Source of the DNA: JBBITI01 sp963735055
Lineage (GTDB): Bacteria > Chloroflexota > Dehalococcoidia > Dehalococcoidales > UBA2162
DNA: 64,000 nucleotides
Assembly (NCBI GenBank): GCA_963735055.1
Contig: CAVTJN010000019.1
Location: 521,695 to 585,694 of the forward strand
Direction of reading: 5' to 3'
Shown: piece after piece, positions 36,427-45,158 of the stretch
How positions within the stretch are numbered: the first letter of the stretch is position 1
Layout of the letters: every line of letters starts with the position of its first letter
The notes under the pieces: generated by a model
Told to the model about the DNA's origin: nothing
Database searches by the model: none
Seen by the model: only the letters and a program-made list of their open reading frames with translations
Position numbers and translations under genes: made by a program

Positions 36427-37365
36427 ATGCCTGAAGCTTTTGACAGATTCATCGAGTACCTGACCGCCGAGCGTAACGCCTCGCGCTACACGGTGCGTAA
36501 CTATGATGCCGATCTGCATGGCTTTTTCAGATTCATGGGCGAAGCCGGCATCGGGTCACTGGACGAGGTCAACAAGGACGTGATCCGTGACTATCTGGGG
36601 CAACTGATGGAACGGGGGTTTGCGCGCACCAGCATCGCGCGCAAACTATCGGCGGTGCGCTCGTTTTATCGCTACCTGCAGCGGGAGGAACTGGTTTCCA
36701 TCAGTCCGGCGGCCACCATCTCGTCGCCCAAGTTGGACCGCAGACTCCCCGTATTTCTCAGCCTGGAGGAGGCTGTCCGGCTTATCGAAGCGCCGGACCT
36801 GTCAACGCCGTCCGGCCTTAGGGACCGCGCCTTCCTGGAGTTGCTCTATGCATCGGGGCTGCGGGTCAGCGAGTTGGTCAGTCTCAACATGGATCAAGTC
36901 AATCTCGAAATCCGGGAAATCAGGGTGTGGGGAAAGGGCGCCAAGGAACGCATCGTGATGATGGGGGACCCTGCCGCCAATGCCCTCGCCGCCTACGTTG
37001 ACCGGGGACGTCCCACGTTCGCCGCCGGCAGCACGCCGGCTCTCTTCCTTAACCAGGACGGCGGACGTCTCACGGTGCGCAGCATTCAGAGCTTCGTCCG
37101 GGCCTATGCCCGGATGGCAGGCATTGAGAAGGACGTTCACCCGCACATGGTGCGCCACACCTTCGCCACCCATCTTCTTAACGGCGGGGCCGACTTGCGG
37201 GTGGTGCAGGAACTCCTGGGTCACGCCAGCCTCAGCTCAACGCAGATATACACCCACGTCAGCCGGGCTCAGGCAAAGCGAGTGTACCTTGCCGCTCACC
37301 CGCTGGCGCGTGAGGAAAACACGGAGGGGACAACCTTGAAAGGACAAGCAGATGGGTATCAATAG
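36427..37365 (+). CDS. xerC: Tyrosine recombinase XerC/XerD type
   Basis: 312-residue tyrosine recombinase for chromosome-dimer resolution. N-terminal SAM-like core-binding domain (FIEYLTAERNASRYTVRNYD). Catalytic residues: Arg in ASGLRVSEL, Lys in WGKGAKER, His-x-x-Arg in HPHMVRHTFATHLL, His in LGHASLSSTQ, Tyr in IYTHVSRAQAKRVY. A ~20-residue C-terminal tail (LAREENTEGTTLKGQADGYQ) follows the catalytic helix. Start ATG 36427, 3 bases after topA. Position behind topA and full conservation favour the housekeeping XerC over a phage integrase; XerC versus XerD is not certain. Overlaps the next gene by 14 bp. Confidence 0.9.
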   Translation: MPEAFDRFIEYLTAERNASRYTVRNYDADLHGFFRFMGEAGIGSLDEVNKDVIRDYLGQLMERGFARTSIARKLSAVRSFYRYLQREELVSISPAATISSPKLDRRLPVFLSLEEAVRLIEAPDLSTPSGLRDRAFLELLYASGLRVSELVSLNMDQVNLEIREIRVWGKGAKERIVMMGDPAANALAAYVDRGRPTFAAGSTPALFLNQDGGRLTVRSIQSFVRAYARMAGIEKDVHPHMVRHTFATHLLNGGADLRVVQELLGHASLSSTQIYTHVSRAQAKRVYLAAHPLAREENTEGTTLKGQADGYQ

Positions 37366-38437
37366 TAAGGGCCGCACCGAACGCGTTCGCGGCCAGTTGG
37401 TCAAGGAAGGGATCGACGGCCTTCTCGTCTCCCAGCCGGAGAACCGTTTCTACCTCTCGGGCTTCAGCGGATCGGCCGGCTATTTGCTGATCACGCCCCA
37501 AACGGCGGTGCTGGCCACCGACTTTCGCTACGTGGAGCAGGCGGGTATACAGTGCCCCGACTATGATCTGTTCCGGGTATCCGGGAAGATCGAGGAGTGG
37601 TTTCCGCGGTTGGCCGGGCAGACTCACCTGAAACGGCTTGGTTTTGAGTCGGAGTACCTGACCGTTTCCTTTGTCCGTCAGTTGACCGACGCCCTGGTCA
37701 AGGCAGGTCTCGAAATCGAGTTGGTCCCCATCGACGGCCTGGTGGAGTCAATTAGAATCATCAAAGAACCCGCCGAGATCGAACTGATTCGGCGCGCCGT
37801 TGCCATCAGCGACGCGGCGATCGCCCACGTCGTCGGTTGGATCCAACCGGGCATGACCGAGAAGAAGGTGGCCTGGGAGATTGAGAGCTTCATGCGGGAG
37901 CATGATAGCCAGTCCGTGCCCTTCGATTTGATTGTTGCCTCCGGACCGAACTCGGCCCTGCCGCATGCTCAGCCGTCCGAGCGGGCGATTCAGGCCGGCG
38001 AGCCGGTCGTAATGGATATCGGAGCGAAGGTGGAGGGCTATGCCAGTGATATTACCCGGACTATATGCATCGGCCGGCCCGACTCCATGTTCAGGAAAGT
38101 ATATGACGTTGTCCTGGGCGCCCAACTCGGCGCCCTGGCTCTGGTAAAGGAGGGGATGACCGGGGAAGCGGCGGACAACCTGGCCCGGGTGATTATCACC
38201 GAAGCCGGCCATGGCGATGCCTTTGGCCACTCGCTTGGCCACGGTGTCGGTCTGGCCGTCCATGAATCGCCCCGCCTTGGGCCAAACTCCCCGGATGTTC
38301 TGAAGTCGGGGATGGTGTTCAGTATTGAGCCGGGCATCTATCTGCCTGGGTGGGGTGGCGTCAGGATCGAGGATTTGGTCACCCTCGAGAACGGCGGGAT
38401 CAAGGTGCTTTCGGCCGCGCCCAAGATCGCACAGTAG
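37352..38437 (+). CDS. M24 family Xaa-Pro peptidase
   Basis: 361-residue creatinase/pita-bread metallopeptidase, aminopeptidase P or prolidase type (YpdF/PepQ-like). N-terminal creatinase domain (LVSQPENRFYLSGFSGSAGY), catalytic domain with the two-metal ligands in order: Asp in VVMDIGAKVEGY, Asp in YASDITRT, His in GHSLGHGVGL, Glu in FSIEPGIY, Glu in VRIEDLV. Cytoplasmic, cleaves X-Pro peptide bonds. ATG 37352 lies inside the end of xerC (14-bp overlap), so translation is probably coupled. Confidence 0.93.
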   Translation: MGINSKGRTERVRGQLVKEGIDGLLVSQPENRFYLSGFSGSAGYLLITPQTAVLATDFRYVEQAGIQCPDYDLFRVSGKIEEWFPRLAGQTHLKRLGFESEYLTVSFVRQLTDALVKAGLEIELVPIDGLVESIRIIKEPAEIELIRRAVAISDAAIAHVVGWIQPGMTEKKVAWEIESFMREHDSQSVPFDLIVASGPNSALPHAQPSERAIQAGEPVVMDIGAKVEGYASDITRTICIGRPDSMFRKVYDVVLGAQLGALALVKEGMTGEAADNLARVIITEAGHGDAFGHSLGHGVGLAVHESPRLGPNSPDVLKSGMVFSIEPGIYLPGWGGVRIEDLVTLENGGIKVLSAAPKIAQ

Positions 38438-38592
38438 CCGGCCCCGGCCGCGTGCCGGGCAAACATGACCCCGTCCATGACGGCGGCCAAGAGTTGCCTG
38501 GCCAGGACTTCAATGGTGGCCCGCTGACTCCGGACATCAGCCGGCATTCGATCCCGGCGGGGATCGTACTCTGAAGGTTTGAAAGGGAAGAA

Positions 38593-39249
38593 ATGCAGGA
38601 ATTACTACGCGCCGATTGCCATGTTCACACGAAATACTCGATGGACTCGACATCTTCGATCGAGAGCCTTATCAGTCGTTGTCTCGAAACCGGCATCAAT
38701 TGCGTTGCCGTCACCGACCACGACGCCTTTGAGGGGGCGTTAAGGATGAAGGAACTGGCCCCCTTTACGGTCATTCCCGGGGAGGAGATCCTCACGCCAA
38801 ACGGGGAGGTTTTTGGCTATTTCCTGAAGGAACGAATACCCAGCCGGCAGCCAATCGACAAGGTCTTTGAGGCCATCAAGGCGCAGGGGGGGTTAGTCGG
38901 ACTGCCGCACCCATTCGACACTTTCCGTGGTCTCAAGAATCTGGACCACGATCGTCTTGAGGAACTGGTGTCTCAGATTGACTTCGTTGAGGTGTTCAAT
39001 GCCCGGGGACTGCTGCCGGGCGATGCCGACAAAGCCCGGGATTTCGCCCGCCGGTACAACCTGCCCGGCACCGCCGGCAGCGATGCCCACTCGCCGCGCG
39101 AGATCGGCAAGACATACGTCGAAATGCCGCCCTTTGAGGGGAAAGAAGGCTTTCTAAGATCGCTGCGGATGGCTCGAATCCAGCGCCGCCGTTCCAGCCC
39201 TTTTGTCCATGCCTACACCGTCATGTCCAAGGTGCTGAAAGCATTCTGA
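38593..39249 (+). CDS. PHP-domain phosphoesterase
   Basis: 218-residue stand-alone PHP domain protein. Metal-site motifs: DCHVHTKYSMDS, VTDHDAFEG, IPGEEI, GLPHPFD and TAGSDAHSPREIG, the full set for a trinuclear metal centre. Relatives include nucleoside-phosphate phosphatases such as 3',5'-nucleotide bisphosphate phosphatase (RnaAMP/YciV type), but the specificity is not visible. The C-terminal ~30 residues (ARIQRRRSSPFVHAYTVMSKVLKAF) are basic. ATG 38593 has AAAGGGAAG upstream. 155 bp after the M24 peptidase gene; its end converges with clpP. Confidence 0.85.
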   Translation: MQELLRADCHVHTKYSMDSTSSIESLISRCLETGINCVAVTDHDAFEGALRMKELAPFTVIPGEEILTPNGEVFGYFLKERIPSRQPIDKVFEAIKAQGGLVGLPHPFDTFRGLKNLDHDRLEELVSQIDFVEVFNARGLLPGDADKARDFARRYNLPGTAGSDAHSPREIGKTYVEMPPFEGKEGFLRSLRMARIQRRRSSPFVHAYTVMSKVLKAF

Positions 39250-39257
39250 AGGCGCAC

Positions 39258-39295
39258 AAAAAAGAGGAAGGGCGAGGCACCGCCCCGCCCTTCCT
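39258..39295 (-). terminator. Rho-independent terminator of the aspS-tig-clpP operon
   Basis: On the minus strand a 10-bp stem (39286-39295 with 39265-39274) is followed by CTTTTTT (39258-39264). Lies 30 bases after the clpP stop codon and also sits between the two converging genes. Confidence 0.85.
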
Positions 39296-39324
39296 GGAAA
39301 TACCTGTCCTCAGCCTGTTGGAGG

Positions 39325-39948
39325 CTACTTCTTTCCTTTGTCCGGCTTCTCGGGTCGCGACAGGATCTCGTCGACGATTCCGTATTCCACCGCCTGTTGC
39401 GGGTTCAGGTAGAAGTCGCGATCAGTATCATGGGAGATCTTCTCCACCGTCTGGCCGGTGTGTTTGGCAATGATGTTCCGCAGCATGTCCTGAAGCCGGA
39501 GGATCTCTCTTGCTGCGATCTCAATGTCCGTCGCCTGGCCCTGAGCACCGCCGATGGCCTGATGCATGTGGATGGTTGAGTGAGGCAGTGCATATCGCTT
39601 GCCCTTAGCGCCGGCGCAAAGCAAGACGGTCGCCATACTGGCAGTCATGCCAACACATATGGTCGAGACCGGGGCGCGGATAATCTGCATGGTGTCGTAG
39701 ATGGCGAGGCCGGAGGCGATGATGCCGCCCGGGCTCTGGATGTATATGCTGATGTCCTTGTCCGGATCTTCCCGTTCCAGGTAAAGCAGCTGGGCGATGA
39801 TGGTATTGGCCACCGCGTCGTTGATCGGCGTGGAGAGCATGATAATGCGCTCTTTCAGTAGAAGCGAATAAATGTCCCAGAACCTCTCCCCGCGAGGGCC
39901 GTTTTCGATAACTCCAGGTATGATGTCGTATGGACTAACGATGCTCAT
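39325..39948 (-). CDS. clpP: ATP-dependent Clp protease proteolytic subunit
   Basis: 207-residue ClpP. Catalytic triad: Ser in GMTASMATVLL, His in LPHSTIHMHQ, Asp in SHDTDRDFYLN. N-terminal IENGPRGERFWDIYSLLLKERI block and C-terminal EYGIVDEILSR as in housekeeping ClpP; the MSIVSPYDIIPGV start is the usual mature-like N-terminus with a few propeptide residues. Assembles as a tetradecamer with a ClpX or ClpA/C unfoldase; clpX is not adjacent. Start overlaps the trigger factor stop (39945-39948, ATGA), as commonly seen for tig-clpP. Last gene of the aspS-tig-clpP operon. Confidence 0.97.
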   Translation of the reverse strand: MSIVSPYDIIPGVIENGPRGERFWDIYSLLLKERIIMLSTPINDAVANTIIAQLLYLEREDPDKDISIYIQSPGGIIASGLAIYDTMQIIRAPVSTICVGMTASMATVLLCAGAKGKRYALPHSTIHMHQAIGGAQGQATDIEIAAREILRLQDMLRNIIAKHTGQTVEKISHDTDRDFYLNPQQAVEYGIVDEILSRPEKPDKGKK

Positions 39949-41261
39949 TTTGACTCCTCCTTCTTGGTCTCCGTCTCTCCTGCACCCTTAGCGATTTCCA
40001 GGAGTCGCTCCACCGTCTTCTTCGTGAGTAGCGTCTGACGAATTGACTCCCGGACTTCCGGCGTGTTCAGCGTCTTGCTCATCACATCATGGTTGGTCCC
40101 CGAGTTCTTGAGCATCCTCTCGATGTCGGCATCGATCTCCGCGGGCGTCGCCTCCAGCTTTTCCGCCTCGGTTACTTTGCCTAGCATCAAGGAGCGTTTT
40201 ACCCGGGTCCTGGCCACCGGCTCGAGTTGCCCGTGCAGCTCGGTATGGAGTTCCTCCTCGGTCTTGCCGGTACTCTTCAGATAGGTTTCCAGTTCCTGCC
40301 TGGTGCGGAAACGCTGGTCGATGAGGTGGTGAATCTCGCTGTCCACCAGGATATCCGGGAACTCAAGCTGCGTCTGCCCCACCACGGCCTCCAAAACACG
40401 GTCCTCGAAGGCCAGGCGGGCATCCTCTTCTGCCCGTTCGTTGAGATTGGCAGCGATCTTCTCCCGGAGTGATTCGACGGTGCCGAATTCCTCCCCGATC
40501 TGCTTGGCGAACTCAGCATTTACTTCAGGCAGTTTTTCTTCCTTGATCTCGTGGATCTTGATTTTGAAGCTGACCGACTTACCGGCCAGTTCCGTCCTTG
40601 GATCGTCGGCCGGGAACGGGAGTTCGAATGTCTTTTCCTCGTCTTTCTTCAGGCCGATGATCTGCTCCGGGAATCCCGCAACCGGGAAAGCGGCCCCGGC
40701 CGATACCTGGTACTGTGCCGCCGTCTGATTTATGAAAGGTTTGTCGCCAACATCGCTGGCGATGTCCAGACTTATCAGATCGCCCGACTGGACCTCGCGG
40801 GTCACCGGCTCCCAGGTCGCGTTCTGATGGCGCAACGTTTCGACCACGTCGTCAACGTCCTTGTCGGTAACCTCTCGCCGCGGGTCGGCCACCGCCCGAA
40901 TCTGCCGGTAGTCTCCCAGAGTAACCGTCGGTTTCAGCGGGACGATCGCCTTGAACACGACCGGCTCGGTCTGGGTCACCTCGATCTGAGGGCTGGCAAT
41001 GGGCTCGATCTCCTGCTCTTTGACCGCCTTCTTGTAGACCTCGGGCAGCAGTTGCTCCAACGCGTCTTCGAGGAGGTTCTGACGGCTGTAGTATTTCTCG
41101 AATATGGCCCGGGGAGTCTTCCCTACTCGGAAGCCGGGGACTTTCCGGCTCTGGACAAGTCTCCGGTAGGATTGCTCCATCGATTCCTCGACCTCGGCGG
41201 GGTCAATTTCCACCGTGAGGTAAGCCTGGCAGTTCTCGGTCTTCTCTCTAGTTACCTTCAT
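39945..41261 (-). CDS. tig: Trigger factor
   Basis: 438-residue ribosome-associated chaperone and peptidyl-prolyl isomerase. The N-terminal ribosome-binding domain holds the signature KVPGFRVGKTPRAIFEKYY (GFRxGK-type). The middle FKBP-like PPIase domain spans residues ~155-245 (VQSGDLISLDIAS, FPVAGFPEQIIGLKKDEEK), followed by the helical C-terminal arms (VESLREKIAANLNERAEED, IDADIERMLKNSG). Ends with a charged tail rich in Glu/Lys. Start ATG 41261. 21 bp downstream of aspS and overlapping clpP by 4 bp. Confidence 0.97.
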   Translation of the reverse strand: MKVTREKTENCQAYLTVEIDPAEVEESMEQSYRRLVQSRKVPGFRVGKTPRAIFEKYYSRQNLLEDALEQLLPEVYKKAVKEQEIEPIASPQIEVTQTEPVVFKAIVPLKPTVTLGDYRQIRAVADPRREVTDKDVDDVVETLRHQNATWEPVTREVQSGDLISLDIASDVGDKPFINQTAAQYQVSAGAAFPVAGFPEQIIGLKKDEEKTFELPFPADDPRTELAGKSVSFKIKIHEIKEEKLPEVNAEFAKQIGEEFGTVESLREKIAANLNERAEEDARLAFEDRVLEAVVGQTQLEFPDILVDSEIHHLIDQRFRTRQELETYLKSTGKTEEELHTELHGQLEPVARTRVKRSLMLGKVTEAEKLEATPAEIDADIERMLKNSGTNHDVMSKTLNTPEVRESIRQTLLTKKTVERLLEIAKGAGETETKKEESK

Positions 41262-41282
41262 TTATCTCCGACAAGCGCGATT

Positions 41283-43088
41283 TCATTTGGAGGGGGCCGG
41301 TTTGCGTATTTCCAGGTGCAGATTCGCCAGTTGCTGCGCGTCAACCGGTGACGGCGCGTCGAGCATCACGTCCACCGCGTTCTGGTTCTTGGGGAAGGCG
41401 ATTACTTCCCTGATGTTGTCCTCACCCGCCAGCATCATCACGATACGGTCGATGCCCGGAGCGATGCCGCCGTGGGGCGGCGCCCCGTATTCGAAAGCCT
41501 CCAGCAGTGTGCCGAATCTCTGAGTGATGTCTTCATCGCTGTATCCCAACATACGGAATATCTTCCGCTGTAGCTGTGGGTTGTTGATTCGGATACTGCC
41601 GCTGGCCAACTCGTATCCATTGCAGATGATGTCGTAGTGGCGGGCCCGCACCTTCCCGGGGTCGGTGTCGATCAGCCCCACGTCATCGGGCATCGGGGCG
41701 GTGAAGGCGTGGTGCTCCGGCTCCCAGGCCTTGACCTCTTCATTCCACGCAAATAGGGGAAAGTTGAGCACAAAGGCGAACGCAAGCACATCCGGATCGG
41801 CCAGCTTGAGCCGGTATCCGAGTTCCTTCCTCAGTTCGCCGAGGGCCTTGTCCACGATCTTCGGCCTGCCCGCGACCACAAGTAGAAGGTCGCCCAGCCC
41901 CGCATCGAGGCGGTGCGCCATCTCCTTGACCTGGTCGAGTTTCATGTACTTGGCGGCCACCGATTTCACCATCTCGGGCGTAAGCTGCTCGATGTCCCCC
42001 GGCACGGACCCGAGGGCAAAGGTCAACAGTCCGCCCGCCCCGTAGCCTTGAACGAACTTGTTCAACTCTTCAAGCTGGGTGCGCGAATACATGGCGCAGC
42101 CTTTGGCACAAATACCCTTGATACGGCCGCCTTCGGCCACGATCTTCTTGAACACGGTGAAATCCGACGCCGCCGCGATGTCAGTCAGGTCTCGCATCTC
42201 CATACCGAAGCGCAGGTCCGGCTTGTCAGAGCCGTATAATTCCATCGCCTGACGGTAGCTGATACGCGGAAAGGGCTTGACGACCCGTCTTGCCGGCGCC
42301 GTGGCCGCGACCATGGCGGTGAACATCCCTTCAACCAGGGCGAGAATATCTTCTTCGTCGACAAAACTCATCTCGATGTCGAGCTGGGTGTGTTCAGGCT
42401 GGCGGTCGGCGCGACTGTCCTCGTCGCGGAAGCACCGGGCGATCTGAAAGTACTTCTCGACTCCCGCCACCATGAGCAGTTGCTTGAGCTGCTGCGGCGA
42501 CTGGGGAAGGGCATAGAAACTGCCGGGCGACAGGCGGCTCGGCACCAGGTAGTCGCGGGCGCCCTCCGGCGTACTCTTAATGAGAATGGGCGTCTCGACT
42601 TCGAGGAATCCACGATCATGAAGGTACTGGCGGAAGAAGGTGACAACCTTGTCCCTCAATATGAGGTTGTTGAGCATGCGCCGGCGCCTGAGGTCAAGAT
42701 AGCGATACTTGAGACGTACGTTCTCGTCGACGTCGCTGTCTTCGTTTATGTAGAAAGGCGGGGTCTTGGAAGCGTTCAGTATTGAGGCATCGGTGGCGAT
42801 GACCTCGATCCCACCCGTTGGCAGGTGGGGATTCTCCGTCCCCTGGGGCCGGACTCGCACCTCACCTTTGACCCTGATAACGTACTCGCTCCTCATTTCG
42901 CTGGCGACGCTGTGCACCGCCCCGGAGACGCCCGGGTTGAAGACGACCTGGGCGACACCGCCGCGGTCACGCAGGTCCACGAAGACCAGCCCACCGTGGT
43001 CGCGACGCCGGTCGACCCAACCAGCCAGATCAACCGTCAGGCCAACATGTGATTGATTCAACTCGCCGCAGCTATGGGTTTTCAGCAA
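41283..43088 (-). CDS. aspS: Aspartyl-tRNA synthetase
   Basis: 601-residue bacterial-type AspRS. OB-fold anticodon-binding domain (GLTVDLAGWVDRRRDHGGL), class II motif 2 (ARCFRDEDSRADRQPEHTQ), inserted GAD domain (FGMEMRDLTDIAAASDF), and motif 3 (GIAPGIDRIVMMLAGEDNI). Whether it is discriminating or also charges tRNA-Asn cannot be told without the rest of the genome. Start chosen at 43088 (MLKTHSCGELN). First gene of the aspS-tig-clpP operon, with a clear promoter at 43133-43161 and terminator at 39258-39295. Confidence 0.97.
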   Translation of the reverse strand: MLKTHSCGELNQSHVGLTVDLAGWVDRRRDHGGLVFVDLRDRGGVAQVVFNPGVSGAVHSVASEMRSEYVIRVKGEVRVRPQGTENPHLPTGGIEVIATDASILNASKTPPFYINEDSDVDENVRLKYRYLDLRRRRMLNNLILRDKVVTFFRQYLHDRGFLEVETPILIKSTPEGARDYLVPSRLSPGSFYALPQSPQQLKQLLMVAGVEKYFQIARCFRDEDSRADRQPEHTQLDIEMSFVDEEDILALVEGMFTAMVAATAPARRVVKPFPRISYRQAMELYGSDKPDLRFGMEMRDLTDIAAASDFTVFKKIVAEGGRIKGICAKGCAMYSRTQLEELNKFVQGYGAGGLLTFALGSVPGDIEQLTPEMVKSVAAKYMKLDQVKEMAHRLDAGLGDLLLVVAGRPKIVDKALGELRKELGYRLKLADPDVLAFAFVLNFPLFAWNEEVKAWEPEHHAFTAPMPDDVGLIDTDPGKVRARHYDIICNGYELASGSIRINNPQLQRKIFRMLGYSDEDITQRFGTLLEAFEYGAPPHGGIAPGIDRIVMMLAGEDNIREVIAFPKNQNAVDVMLDAPSPVDAQQLANLHLEIRKPAPSK

Positions 43089-43132
43089 ATGGGGTCTCCC
43101 GGCAGAAGCGATTTCCAGTAGATAATACGAAA

Positions 43133-43161
43133 ATTATACCCTATATCCAGCTTCCTTTCAA
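43133..43161 (-). promoter_or_regulatory. Sigma-70 promoter of aspS-tig-clpP
   Basis: Minus strand: TTGAAA (43156-43161), 17-bp spacer, TATAAT (43133-43138), 45 bases before the aspS start. Confidence 0.75.
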
Positions 43162-43279
43162 TGAGAATGCCCCGAGAGATCACAGCAGAACATTCGCCTC
43201 GGCCCGGTCTGGCCGTAAGGGCCGGCGACCTGCTCAAGTGCGGCCGGCGGGGCGGTCGAATGATCCGTGCCAGGCAGGT

Positions 43280-43308
43280 TTGACACCCCGGAATCTCCAC
43301 AGTACACT
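43280..43308 (+). promoter_or_regulatory. Sigma-70 promoter of the nitroreductase gene
   Basis: TTGACA (43280-43285), 17-bp spacer, TACACT (43303-43308), 40 bases before ATG 43349. Confidence 0.7.
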
Positions 43309-43348
43309 AGCCTGGCGCATCGCGGCAAATGCCAACAGGGAGGGCAGA

Positions 43349-43897
43349 ATGATCAGAGATCTGGTACTCAAGAATCGAAGCTATCGGAAGTTCCATCAAG
43401 ACCGGGTTGACATGGGGACGCTCAAGGAGTTGGTCGACCTGGCCCGCCTCTCGGCGTCGGGATCGAACCTGCAGCCGCTGAAGTACATCTTGTCCTGCGA
43501 CGACCGGAAGAACGCCGTGATCGCCCCGTTTGTCGGCCTCGGCGGGAATCCACCAGCGGAGGATCGGCCCACCGCGTACATCATCATTCTGGGCGACAAG
43601 GGTATCCGCGAGACCTTCGGGTGCGACCACGGCATCGCTTCCCAGAGCATTCTTCTCGGCGCGGTAGAGAAGGGGTTGGGGGGATGCATCGTAGGCAACG
43701 TGAAGCGCGACGAGCTGCGCCAGGCGTTGGCCATACCGGCGAATCTGGAGATTCTGCTGGCGCTGGCCATCGGCAAGCCCAAAGAGCAAGCTGTCATCGA
43801 CATCGTCGGCGCCGACGGGAACATCAAAGCCTATTGGGATGAACTGCAGATCAGGCACGTCCCCAAGCGGGCCCTGAACGAGATCATTGTCGGCTGA
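43349..43897 (+). CDS. Nitroreductase-family flavoprotein
   Basis: 182-residue FMN-dependent nitroreductase-fold protein. N-terminal KNRSYRKFHQDRVD gives the Arg/Ser-x-Arg phosphate contacts to FMN, LARLSASGSNLQPLKYIL the cofactor-binding Ser/Asn segment, and the later ILLGAVEKGLGGCIVGN with ILLALAIGKPKEQ the typical C-terminal half. ATG 43349 is supported by AGGGAGGG at 43337-43344 and a promoter at 43280-43308; the frame is open upstream but crosses the promoter. Short relative to classical NfsB (~215). Reduces quinones, nitro or related compounds with NAD(P)H; specific role unknown. Its end converges with the following minus-strand dehydrogenase. Confidence 0.88.
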   Translation: MIRDLVLKNRSYRKFHQDRVDMGTLKELVDLARLSASGSNLQPLKYILSCDDRKNAVIAPFVGLGGNPPAEDRPTAYIIILGDKGIRETFGCDHGIASQSILLGAVEKGLGGCIVGNVKRDELRQALAIPANLEILLALAIGKPKEQAVIDIVGADGNIKAYWDELQIRHVPKRALNEIIVG

Positions 43898-43917
43898 ATG
43901 ACCGGCGCGACCGGCGG

Positions 43918-44991
43918 CTAGAACATGATGACGTTGCGGAGGGCCTGCCCTTTTTCAACCGACTCGATCGCCTCGTTGATCCGTTCCAACGGGTAGCGGG
44001 CGGTTATCAGTTCGTCCAGCTTCAGGCGTCCCGACTGGTAGAGGGCCACCAGCTTCGGCACTTCGGCGCTCAGCTTGGTGGTGCCCATGCTGCTGCTGGT
44101 GATCATTCGCTCCCCCGGCAGGAAGCCCGGGATGGTGATCGTGCCTCCCCGGGGAGGCAACCCGACCACGACGGTCATGCCGCGGGACCCCGACATGGAA
44201 AAGCCCTGCTGCACGGCTGACAGACTACCGACGGTGACGAACACGTAGTCGGCGCCCCGCCCTCCGGTGAGATCCCTCACATCCTTGGCCGGGTCCTTAC
44301 CGTCAGCCCGGACTCCGTGGGTCGCCCCGAAAGTCTTGGCCGCTTCCAGCTTATTATCCAAAATATCGACGGCGATGATCGGGTTCGCCCCCGAGATAGC
44401 CGCGCCCTGGATCGCGTTGAGCCCCACCCCACCCGTCCCGATAACGACCACGCTGCTCATCGGTCTCACTTGCGCCCGGTTGACCACCGCCCCGAAACCG
44501 GTGATCACCCCGCACGCCAGGAGGGCCGCCCGGTCGATGGGCAGGTCCTTGGGAATCGGGACCAATTGGGACTGGTCAACGACGGCGTATTCGGCGAAGC
44601 TGGCAGTGCGGGTCATGTGGGTCAGGGCCTGCCCCTTCTTGTTATGCAGACGGCTCTCGGTCGACAGGGGCCATTTTGCTTCGCACAACTGAGATTGGCC
44701 GGTGACGCACATCACGCAGCGTCCACAGGAGGCCATCAGCGACAGGACAACCGTATCGCCCCGCTTCACCAGGGTCACGCCCTCGCCAACCTCTTCGACG
44801 TAGCCGGCGGACTCATGCCCGGCGACAATAGGCACCTTGAATCCCAGTTCGCCCCTGATCACGTGGATGTCGCTGTGGCATATAGCAGTGGCGCCCATGC
44901 GCACTTTCACTTCGCCCTTCTTCGGCGGGTCCAGGTCCACATCCTCAACAACCAGTGGTTTGCCGAATTCGTAGCAGACAGCCGCTTTCAT
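43918..44991 (-). CDS. Zinc-dependent alcohol dehydrogenase (third paralog)
   Basis: 357-residue zinc MDR, closely related to the tandem pair at 15195-17384: MKAAVCYEFGKPLVVEDV, ATAICHSDIHVI, GHESAGYVEEVGEG, structural zinc lobe CGRCVMCVTGQSQLC, GTGGVGLNAIQG, C-terminus RNVIMF. The substrate loop differs from both. Start ATG 44991 with GGAGGCC close upstream. Has its own promoter at 45026-45055, divergent from alaS. NAD-dependent alcohol or aldehyde oxidation expected; substrate unknown. Confidence 0.88.
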   Translation of the reverse strand: MKAAVCYEFGKPLVVEDVDLDPPKKGEVKVRMGATAICHSDIHVIRGELGFKVPIVAGHESAGYVEEVGEGVTLVKRGDTVVLSLMASCGRCVMCVTGQSQLCEAKWPLSTESRLHNKKGQALTHMTRTASFAEYAVVDQSQLVPIPKDLPIDRAALLACGVITGFGAVVNRAQVRPMSSVVVIGTGGVGLNAIQGAAISGANPIIAVDILDNKLEAAKTFGATHGVRADGKDPAKDVRDLTGGRGADYVFVTVGSLSAVQQGFSMSGSRGMTVVVGLPPRGGTITIPGFLPGERMITSSSMGTTKLSAEVPKLVALYQSGRLKLDELITARYPLERINEAIESVEKGQALRNVIMF

Positions 44992-45025
44992 AGTGGCCTC
45001 CTATCCCAGCAATGAATCCCTGCGC

Positions 45026-45055
45026 AGTATAAGCCCTGGATCAGCGGCGCGTCAA
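45026..45055 (-). promoter_or_regulatory. Sigma-70 promoter of the dehydrogenase gene
   Basis: Minus strand: TTGACG (45050-45055), 18-bp spacer, TATACT (45026-45031), 34 bases before ATG 44991. Confidence 0.6.
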
Positions 45056-45086
45056 TCAGCCGGCAGGGGGCCCCACGCCTGTTTCT

Positions 45087-45115
45087 TTGACAGTCAGACA
45101 CGCGTGCAATAGACT
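45087..45115 (+). promoter_or_regulatory. Sigma-70 promoter of alaS-ruvX-tgt
   Basis: TTGACA (45087-45092), 17-bp spacer, TAGACT (45110-45115), 43 bases before GTG 45159. Divergent from the promoter at 45026-45055. Confidence 0.7.
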
Positions 45116-45158
45116 TACGGTAGACTTGGGGTACTGATTCTGGAGGACAGCACTACCC

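Noticed and set aside
36427..37365. Tyrosine recombinase as the integrase of a mobile element
   Set aside because: It sits in the dprA-topA housekeeping order with no attachment-site repeats, tRNA junction or phage genes.
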